The notes under the pieces were generated by a model. That model was not told the DNA's origin, made no database searches, and saw only the letters and a list, made by a program, of their open reading frames with translations. From Thermanaerosceptrum fracticalcis (GTDB lineage Bacteria > Bacillota > Peptococcia > DRI-13), in the NCBI RefSeq assembly GCF_000746025.2, contig NZ_CP045798.1:606501-670500 (forward strand): a stretch of 64,000 bases of DNA, in the 5' to 3' direction. Position numbers and translations under genes: made by a program. Each line of letters opens with the position of its first letter. Position 1 is the stretch's first letter. Positions 58,100 through 64,000 of this stretch are shown here, in pieces.

Positions 58100-58504
58100 A
58101 TGCTAGGGAAAATAAAAAGTATTGAAGAAGTTTTCGATCTTAGAGTCAATCCTGAATGTTCTATGGACGGCTATAAAGTTGAAACCGAAAAACATATTTT
58201 TTACATACTAATAGATAATAAGCAATCTTGCAGTGAAAGTTGGGGTTATCTATCCAGCGAAGATAATTTGAATAATTTTATTGGGGCCAACCTGATCGAA
58301 ATTAAATTAACAGATAAAGCATTAAATCAGTCTGTTGTAGACAACTCTGGTTACTACGAAGATAATGGAGGAATACAGTTTGTTGATTTTATTACTGATC
58401 AGGGTATTTTTCAGTTAGCAGTATACAATGCCCACAATGGATATTATGGGCATGGAATTTTAGTTACAAAAGATAATGAAGTTTTAATGAAAGTTAATTT
58501 GTAA
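58100..58504 (+). CDS. hypothetical protein (134 aa)
   Basis: MLGKIKSIEEVFDLRVNPECSMDG, ILIDNKQSCSESWGYL, FIGANLIEIKLTDKAL, and AVYNAHNGYYGHGILV. The C-SES-W...A-N-HNGYYGH layout resembles small phage domain families (DUF7448-like), but I am not certain. AAAGGGGGATAGG precedes ATG 58100. Confidence 0.5.
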   Translation: MLGKIKSIEEVFDLRVNPECSMDGYKVETEKHIFYILIDNKQSCSESWGYLSSEDNLNNFIGANLIEIKLTDKALNQSVVDNSGYYEDNGGIQFVDFITDQGIFQLAVYNAHNGYYGHGILVTKDNEVLMKVNL

Positions 58505-58538
58505 AAATAGTGAAGGGGTATTTTAAAAGGAGTGATGG

Positions 58539-58778
58539 ATGATGGTAATGAAAGAAAAGGAAGCAATTGCCAGCTTAAAAAATATCATAGAGTACTGGAC
58601 ATATAGACCAACAGAGGTTGAAGCCGCAAAAGCGGCTATCAAGGCACTAGAGAAGCAAATACCGCAAAAAGTCCTTGAGTTGCATGGTGATGGGGGTTTT
58701 TGCCCCGTTTGCCATATGCACAACCTAGACGTTTTTAAATATTGCACTAGATGCGGTCAAAAATTAGAGTGGGAATAA
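58539..58778 (+). CDS. phage-type zinc-ribbon protein (79 aa)
   Basis: An N-terminal helix KEAIASLKNIIEYWTYRPTEVEAAKAAIKALEKQ and C-terminal CPVCHMHNLDVFKYCTRCGQKLEW zinc ribbon. This is a common small phage protein. Ribosome site AAAAGGAG. Role unknown. Confidence 0.65.
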   Translation: MMVMKEKEAIASLKNIIEYWTYRPTEVEAAKAAIKALEKQIPQKVLELHGDGGFCPVCHMHNLDVFKYCTRCGQKLEWE

Positions 58779-58959
58779 ATAAGGGATAAAAAAACATTGG
58801 ATACTGCCAAGATACTTTTGTGCTGCTTCATGGTTTTACAAAAAAAAAACCGAAAAGACGCCCAAAGAGAGCCTGAGCGGACACTGCGTTATGGTAAAAT
58901 ATAACCAAGTAACCAAGATGGTAAAGAAATTGCATATTTGATTAGGAGGCGAATATAAT

Positions 58960-59340
58960 ATGTCTATACAATTATCAAAAGATGGATTGATAGATATGGA
59001 ATCTCGGATAATCAAGGTATCATCTAAAAAACAAATAACAATACCCCAGGTATTTTATGAAAAATTAGGTTTAGGACGGGAAGTAGAATGTATCTTAAAG
59101 GGCGACGAGTTAATTATTAGGAGACATGATAAAGCAAACGACGATTACTCCGACCTAATTCTGCAAGACCTAGTCAATCAGGGCTACGCAGGTGATGAGT
59201 TAGTGAAAGAATTTCGTAAGATGAAAGCCAGGATAAGAATAGCTGCTCAAGAATTAATAGACGATGCCGTTTCTTTGGCCAAGAAAGATACTCGAGATCG
59301 TGATGCCGTGCATAAAGAAATTTTTTCTGATGTGGATTAA
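58960..59340 (+). CDS. AbrB/MazE-family antitoxin
   Basis: 126 residues. RIIKVSSKKQITIPQVFYEKLGLGREVECILKGDELIIRR is the swapped-hairpin AbrB domain. The acidic C-terminal extension would bind the toxin. TAGGAGGCG precedes ATG 58960, with -10-like TAAAAT at 58895. The next gene starts 5 bases later. Confidence 0.88.
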   Translation: MSIQLSKDGLIDMESRIIKVSSKKQITIPQVFYEKLGLGREVECILKGDELIIRRHDKANDDYSDLILQDLVNQGYAGDELVKEFRKMKARIRIAAQELIDDAVSLAKKDTRDRDAVHKEIFSDVD

Positions 59341-59345
59341 CTAAT

Positions 59346-59645
59346 ATGTTGCCAGTACAATATTTGCCTCAAGCAGAGAAATATCTTAAAAAGATTCGTG
59401 ACCCACAACTTAAACGCCGGTTTAAAGAAGCTATTGACAATATCAGAAAAAATCCACAAGTTGGAAAGGCGAAAAAATATGATCTAGCTGGCATTATGGG
59501 CTATGACATATATTATAAAAACACCAATTATGAAATTGCATACAAAGTAGTAGAGATCGAGGGGAAAACAGTATTAATCATCCTGGCTGGAACTAGGGAA
59601 AACTTTTATGATGAATTAAAAAAATATTTAAAAAAACAAAGATAG
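59346..59645 (+). CDS. RelE/ParE-family toxin
   Basis: 99 residues. YLPQAEKYLKKIRDPQLKRRFKEAIDNIRKNPQVGKAKKYDLAGIMGYDI and NYEIAYKVV, ILAGTRENFYDELKKYL follow the RelE fold. It pairs with the AbrB-type antitoxin. No ribosome site of its own, so translation is coupled. Confidence 0.87.
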   Translation: MLPVQYLPQAEKYLKKIRDPQLKRRFKEAIDNIRKNPQVGKAKKYDLAGIMGYDIYYKNTNYEIAYKVVEIEGKTVLIILAGTRENFYDELKKYLKKQR

Positions 59646-60129
59646 AAGCAATAATTGAATCGAAAGACTTAATAAGGCTATTCCTAAAGATAAATATAAA
59701 TTTCCTAATTCCCTGTAATAATTAAACGAGACAACACAGGTTACTTTGTAATTTCTTGTCCAATCCTTGAGGGATGCTACACTAAGGGAAAACGATAAGC
59801 GAAGCAATAGAAAATATCAAAGAGGCAATTTTTCTTTGCCTGAAAGATAAGAACAGGTCGCTTTAACAAGGCGGCCTGTTCTTATTACAAACGAGCGTTT
59901 GTTGGCAAAACCAAAAAGGCAGCAAACAACCCTCATTGGAAAGAAAAAGTGCGGCAGGTTTTGCAATTGTAATTGCATAAGGATTTTGAGCCAGTGGGGC
60001 GGGGAATCTGGAAAGCTGCCTAAAAAGAAAAGAAAAAGATGAGCAAAACAGAGTAGACCGTCAGGAAACCTCAGCCTGCTGCAAAATTAAACAAAATAAA
60101 ATAATGAAAAGAAAGGAGAATATGAAAAA
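59646..60129 (+). other. intergenic region with duplicated segments
   Basis: No gene seen. 59716-59752 resembles 56116-56152 (AATTAAACGAGAC shared), the sequence after hicB. 59850-59899 repeats 57353-57402. A small hairpin AGGCA/TGCCT is at 59822-59842. The blocks suggest successive duplications around the toxin-antitoxin modules. Confidence 0.6.
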
Positions 60130-60486
60130 ATGACTGGAAAAGAACTAGTTAAAATGATCATTGCCACAGACACATTCGGGCGATTCGTGATACTTCAGGC
60201 TCCAGAATATGTAAAATACTTTCTGGACGGGGAGGCTTATTGCGAAAACAACTACTTCGATAGGTCAACTCTGCCAACGGAAAGTGGTGTCTACGAGGCG
60301 GAGTGTGAGATTTACTGGGACGATGGAACGAGTTATTATGGCGAACCCAATGATCCTGATTGGCAGATCTCAGTCGTTAGCTACAGGCTGTTGCCCCTGG
60401 AAACGGTTAATGGGAAGGAAAGCCCCATCTGCCCGCAGTGCGGAATCACGAACCTGCCGCAAATCACCGGGCTTCAGCCCGAGTGA
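60130..60486 (+). CDS. hypothetical protein (118 aa), C-terminus probably replaced
   Basis: KELVKMIIATDTFGRFVIL, YFLDGEAYCENNYFDRSTLPTESG and CEIYWDDGTSYYG form a compact unrecognised domain. The end (CPQCGITNLPQITGLQPE) runs into hairpins CCGGGCTTCAGCCCG and GGGCTTAAGCCC (60466-60530) that look like an IS200/IS605 end. AAAGGAG precedes ATG. Confidence 0.5.
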   Translation: MTGKELVKMIIATDTFGRFVILQAPEYVKYFLDGEAYCENNYFDRSTLPTESGVYEAECEIYWDDGTSYYGEPNDPDWQISVVSYRLLPLETVNGKESPICPQCGITNLPQITGLQPE

Positions 60487-60568
60487 AAGCGACTACGCAC
60501 GTGTGTCCGAAGAAGCTGTTGGGCTTAAGCCCACGGCGGAGCGTCACTTTTGGAAGTAGTCAACCTTA
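60466..60568. repeat. IS200/IS605-end-like structured remnant
   Basis: Contains CGGGCttcaGCCCG, GTTGGGCttaaGCCCAC, and ends GTAGTCAACC, the reverse of the GTTGACTA block of the HEARO elements. No transposase gene. It follows an apparently truncated gene. Confidence 0.4.
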
Positions 60569-60605
60569 TAGAACTGTGTGCCAGCACAGTTCTAATTTTT
60601 TTGAT
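60569..60605 (+). terminator. intrinsic terminator
   Basis: AGAACTGTG tgccag CACAGTTCT followed by AATTTTTTT. Confidence 0.85.
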
Positions 60606-60636
60606 AATGTAATTGATTGATTTGCACAGAATTATT

Positions 60637-60664
60637 ACATAGAATTACAATTCTATGTTATAAT
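60637..60664 (+). promoter_or_regulatory. perfect 22-bp palindrome joined to a -10 box (integrase operator)
   Basis: ACATAGAATT ac AATTCTATGT (60637-60658) is a perfect inverted repeat, immediately followed by TATAAT (60659-60664). A dimeric repressor bound here would block the promoter of the tyrosine recombinase. Confidence 0.7.
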
Positions 60665-60793
60665 TATTGCTAAAAGGACCAAAAATTACCCTTAAACCAC
60701 CCCATTATCCGATGAAATTTATTGCACAGAATTATTTTTGCTGAAATTTCTCCTGCTCCTATACCCATATACCAAAGAAAAGGAAGGATAGCT

Positions 60794-61624
60794 TTGGGCA
60801 AAAACATTGACAATTTCGTGCAGGAACACCTTTTCAACAAAGCTGAGACAACAAAAGAAACCTACCGGCAAGCCCTTGTTCAATTTGAAAAGTGGCTTAT
60901 TGACACAGGCACAGACTTGTCGGACTTCGTTAGAACGGACGTTCAAATGTATATAGACTATCTTGCCGCCAGGAAAAAATCTGCGGCAACAATCAACAAG
61001 GTATTTAACGCCATTAAATCATACTGCCGTTATGTCGGTAAAATGAAGGCCGTGGAAAACATAAGAGTAGTAAAGCAGCCCGATATTCTAAACCAGGCTC
61101 CCAAGGCCCTGGATAAAAAAGAAATGCACCGGGTTTTGCGTGAAGCGGAGAAAAAAGAAAACCCCCGGGATTTTTGTATTGTTACTCTCCTTTTAAATAC
61201 CGGACTGCGGGTAGGCGAACTGGTAAAACTGGATCGCAGTGACGTAGAATTGTCGGAAAGGAAAGGGGAAATAACGGTAAGGTGGGGCAAGGGCGGAAAA
61301 GCAGCGAAACTTCCGTTGAATAACGAAGCACGGAGGGCCTTGAAAGAGTATCTGGATACAAGGAAAGACAACCATCCAGCCCTATTTCTTTCAAATAGAA
61401 GCGAAAGAATAAGTAAAAGGACCGTTCAGTATATCATGGAGCAGTTGGGGATTAATGCTCATGCCTTGCGTCATACCTTTATAACCAGGCTCGTCCGTAA
61501 TAATGTCGATTTTTCTGTTATCCAATCCCTCAGTCGGCACGCTTCGGCAAAAATGATTATAAGGTACAGTAAACCATCTCTGGATGAAATAGAGGAAGCA
61601 ATTAACAAAATCAGTTTATCTTAG
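60794..61624 (+). CDS. tyrosine recombinase (XerC/D-like integrase)
   Basis: 276 residues from TTG 60794 (AAAAGGAAGG upstream). SAM-like N-terminal domain, then LLLNTGLRVGELVKLDRSDV (Arg I), HALRHTFITRLV (HxLR), SRHASAKMIIRYSK (His and the catalytic Tyr near the end). Complete catalytic set. Could serve element integration or multimer resolution. No att site is recognisable. Confidence 0.92.
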   Translation: MGKNIDNFVQEHLFNKAETTKETYRQALVQFEKWLIDTGTDLSDFVRTDVQMYIDYLAARKKSAATINKVFNAIKSYCRYVGKMKAVENIRVVKQPDILNQAPKALDKKEMHRVLREAEKKENPRDFCIVTLLLNTGLRVGELVKLDRSDVELSERKGEITVRWGKGGKAAKLPLNNEARRALKEYLDTRKDNHPALFLSNRSERISKRTVQYIMEQLGINAHALRHTFITRLVRNNVDFSVIQSLSRHASAKMIIRYSKPSLDEIEEAINKISLS

Positions 61625-61749
61625 CAAAAGGAGGTTTGAAACAGCTCATATGACACAAATAGACATAAAATTTCTTATTTCCCGAAGGGTAATTTAAAAA
61701 TGTAGTAGAATAACAAGTTAAATAATTAAGCCAGGAGGAGAGCCCTATT

Positions 61750-62499
61750 ATGCTTTGGATAATGGTAATAATTATTATTGTCGGTTATCTAATTTGGATG
61801 CTAGTACTAAATAATAAAGCCGATAAAAAAGAAGAGGAAAGAATAAAATCACTCGTTTCTGAGTTTGAGAATTTAATAATGACATTTATTAAAAAACTAC
61901 ATATTGTAGGAGAAATATATCCTATAACATATATATCTGGCAATCCGCTTATGGAAGGTTATAAGTATTCCAAAATGTACCTTGGAAAAACAGATAATAA
62001 TGAATTGGTATTTTCAAAGGAATTATATGAAATAAATGAATACTTAAATGAATTAAAAAAGTATAGTAAAGAAGGACCCAACAAGTATCAACTAGAACAA
62101 TATAGAGAATATATTAATCAATTTACTCACCCAAATTATAAAATTGATCTTCATACGTTACCTATTAAGGATATTAACACTTTTACTATCAAAGGAGACT
62201 TATTGCAAGAAACTATTATATCAGGTGGTGGTGGAGGGGGATCTTCATTAGGAGGGGCAGTTGTAGGAGCATTAATTGCTGGACCAACCGGAGCAATTAT
62301 AGGCAGTAGAAAGTCAATAAACCCCATTCATAGTAAAACAGTTACACATGATGAAAGAGAAACATTAATTGAATTCTTTTACGAAGGGAAAAAGCAATAT
62401 ATGTTTCTAGATTCCCAAAGTTATGCAGCATTAATTAAACTCATACCAGAGAAAGAGTACAGTATCGTTTTGAAAAATAGCTTACTCAAATCACTATAA
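61750..62499 (+). CDS. membrane-anchored hypothetical protein with glycine zipper
   Basis: 249 residues. N-terminal helix MLWIMVIIIIVGYLIWMLVL, a charged helical middle, then SGGGGGGSSLGGAVVGALIAGPTGAIIGS (glycine-rich membrane-inserting segment) and a C-terminal beta domain (FFYEGKKQYMFLDSQSY). Glycine-zipper proteins are often membrane-active. It is AT-richer than its neighbours, so perhaps a separate acquisition. AGGAGGAG precedes ATG 61750. Confidence 0.55.
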   Translation: MLWIMVIIIIVGYLIWMLVLNNKADKKEEERIKSLVSEFENLIMTFIKKLHIVGEIYPITYISGNPLMEGYKYSKMYLGKTDNNELVFSKELYEINEYLNELKKYSKEGPNKYQLEQYREYINQFTHPNYKIDLHTLPIKDINTFTIKGDLLQETIISGGGGGGSSLGGAVVGALIAGPTGAIIGSRKSINPIHSKTVTHDERETLIEFFYEGKKQYMFLDSQSYAALIKLIPEKEYSIVLKNSLLKSL

Positions 62500-62893
62500 A
62501 ACTAACTAAATGAGGAGAGACATATCATACCCACCAGAACTTCAAGAAAAAGGTGAAATATGGTGGCTAAAGATGTCAAGGCATTTTTTTGACCTTGTTT
62601 AAGGTGGTTTTTCTACCTCCTTAGTGTATTTTGTAAGTAAAATATTGTTAATAATAACATTTGTTAACTGGTAATTATGTCACGTTTTACCAGACAAAAT
62701 ACTACCTGACTCCTGTTCGTCAAGTTCGTAATCGACGTACTGACTCTTAGCGACCACCAGGGAGCTTAGAGTCAGTAGGAGGCTTCGAACTTGACGGAGT
62801 AGCCAGGATTATACTGGTCAGAGGGGGTTTGGACACCAGAGTGGCCAATACCCCCTAAATGCTCTATAATCCTCGGCTTAATAGACTCGAAAT
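62500..62893. other. intergenic region with an 80-bp imperfect palindrome at 62718-62797
   Basis: No gene. TCAAGTTCG/CGAACTTGA form outer arms and TACTGACTCTTAGC/GCTTAGAGTCAGTA inner arms (62718-62797). Then GGGGGT/ACCCCC (62823-62857) and the IS3 end. It may be an attachment-site-like or terminator structure at the border of the IS. Confidence 0.55.
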
Positions 62894-62894
62894 G

Positions 62895-63700
62895 TTATTG
62901 GAAGTGTTCCAAGGTATAATTGCCGAAGTAGACTTCGGCCGGAGTCAAATTTTTCAGTGCCTGATGCGGCCTGTAGTTGTTGTATTTTTCAAAGAACCTG
63001 GCAAGACCGAGACGGGCTTCACGGGGGCTTGTATAGTCGTTTATGTAGACCTCCTGGTACTTAACTGTACGCCAGAGTCTCTCGGTAAAAATGTTGTCCA
63101 TAGCACGACCTCGCCCGTCCATGCTGATTTTGATCCCTTTACTCAGTAATGCTGTGGTATACCGCTCGCTAGTAAACTGGCTTCCCTGGTCACTGTTGGC
63201 AATCTCAGGCTTGCCAGTCCGCAATGCCCTATGGAGAGCTTCCAGCACAAAATCGACTTCAAGAGTACAGTCCAGTTCCCAGGCTACTACGAACCTCGAG
63301 AACCAGTCTAGAAAAGCCACCAGGTACAACCAGCCCTTTCTGAGGCGGATAAAGGTGATATCAGTACCCCAAATGTGGTTGGGGAAGGATGCCTTAACGC
63401 CGCGAAGCAAATAGGGATAGACTTTATGCTCGTGGTTCCGGCGGCTGAGGTTCGGCCCTGGCCTGATTGCAGATATCCCCATTTCCCGCATATACTTCTG
63501 TACCGTGGGTCGACTGATGCAAAAGCCTTCCCGGTTCAGAATCGCGGTAATCGGGCGAGAACCCAAGTAGGGGTCCTCCGTATAAATGCGGTCGATTCTA
63601 TGCTTGATAGCAATTTCCAAAGGCGATGGTGGTACTGGCCGGTAATAAAGACTCGAACGGTTGAGCGAAAGTAGTTCTGCCTGAGCTGTTAATGGTAGCT
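62895..63700 (-). CDS. IS3-family transposase OrfB (DDE)
   Basis: The frame runs on the minus strand from about 63700 (ELPLTAQAELLSLNRSSLYYRP, no ATG, so probably made by -1 frameshift from orfA) to the stop at 62895. Catalytic residues: Asp in WGTDITF, Asp in NSDQGSQFTS, Glu in FTERLWRTVKYQEVY. The HTH-like IYTEDPYLGSRPI and final YNNYRPHQAL are typical. It seems intact. Confidence 0.93.
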
Positions 63701-63737
63701 CGGGTTCTCAAAATCCACCAGTTCAATTCTTTCAGCT

Positions 63738-64000
63738 CTAGTCCAATTTGAGGCCAGATTTTTTTTTAAGCCAGTTGAGCTTAGTTGTCAACTCGCCAAT
63801 CTCTGCATAAAGTTCTTGAATCTTGTTCTTTAAGGTCTCTTTCTCCTTGTCACCCTTTCTGCGACCATCTTCAAGAACTTCCACCAGAGCACCTATTGCC
63901 TCTTTCTTCCATTTAAGCAATTGATTTGGATGTATCTCATACTCCGAAGCAATCTGGGATATGGTTTTTTCTTCCTTGAGAATTTCCAGTACAACCTTGG
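63738..64000 (-). CDS. IS3-family OrfA (5' end beyond window)
   Basis: Minus-strand frame from the window edge to the stop at 63738-63740. Visible: VVLEILKEEKTISQIASEYEIHPNQLLKWKKEA (helix-turn-helix Tnp_1 type) and a leucine-zipper-like LKNKIQELYAEIGELTTKLNWLKKK. It binds the IS ends and supplies the start of the OrfAB fusion. Confidence 0.9.
   Translation of the reverse strand, partial: KVVLEILKEEKTISQIASEYEIHPNQLLKWKKEAIGALVEVLEDGRRKGDKEKETLKNKIQELYAEIGELTTKLNWLKKKSGLKLD

Larger units (their letters stand above)
62825..64000 (-). mobile_element. IS3-family insertion sequence (right-hand part cut by window end)
   Basis: orfB and orfA lie on the minus strand in the usual order with a frame change between them. 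The orfB end is at 62895 and the terminal repeat should be in 62820-62890. The other end lies beyond 64000. Confidence 0.85.

Noticed and set aside
62718-62797. Integron attC site
   Set aside because: The paired arms look attC-like in shape, but the GTTRRRY/RYYYAAC core boxes are absent and no integron integrase is present.

Overview
The window reads as part of a large mobile replicon (plasmid or integrated element) of an anaerobic, Clostridia-like Firmicute. This rests on strong AGGAGG ribosome sites with frequent TTG/GTG starts, a radical-SAM anaerobic ribonucleotide reductase activase, ParM/ParR-type partition genes, a VirD4-type coupling ATPase, many toxin-antitoxin pairs and phage-type small genes. 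No ribosomal or core metabolic operon is present. Genus cannot be fixed from the sequence alone.

Layout. 1-6.2 kb: a Tad/Flp pilus operon (prepilin peptidase tail, CpaB, CpaF, TadB, TadC, three Flp-like pilins, TadE/TadG-like pseudopilins). 6.2-14.6 kb: the downstream part of this locus, invaded by two HEARO-RNA/IscB elements and by an IS200/IS605 element (TnpA+TnpB) that splits an EAL-domain gene. 14.6-17.9 kb: sigma factor, actin-like ParM, an iteron field, a ParR-like protein and a RusA-like protein. An inverted copy of the iteron field lies at 0.2-0.45 kb, so the pilus/partition locus is bracketed by inverted repeats. 18.2-30.3 kb: winged-helix and secreted repeat proteins, a YhaM-like HD/OB nuclease, a VirD4/TraG-like ATPase and an S1-domain protein. 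30.3-33.5 kb: a compact CRISPR locus made only of a Cas12m-like (type V-U1/V-M) effector and a 20-repeat array. 33.6-39.5 kb: a recombination operon (Bet-type annealase, CHC2 zinc-finger protein, SSB, RecB/Cas4-like nuclease) with a TnpB insertion. 39.5-62.5 kb: accessory operons (YopX-like, RadC, HAD, HEPN/MNT, serine resolvase, YddF/DUF1874 protein, MoxR/VWA pair, HicAB, YgiT-type zinc-finger/DUF4258-like pair, AbrB/RelE pair, NrdG, tyrosine recombinase). The right edge is an IS3-family element on the minus strand.

The most unusual signal is at RNA level. From 33.6 to 56.3 kb many operons share one architecture: promoter, structured leader (often with a covarying stem that has an AYA/ARA internal loop), an intrinsic-terminator-like hairpin, then a ribosome site AAAGGAGGTGA followed directly by a stable hairpin and only then the start codon. 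Thirteen such Shine-Dalgarno/hairpin/start modules were found, with compensatory stem changes. In one stretch (45.7-47.5 kb) the mRNA, including its reading frames, is tiled almost end to end with 7-14 bp stem-loops. I know of no described system with this organisation. A second global signal is the palindrome AACGNNCGTT, found at least 19 times where about one is expected.
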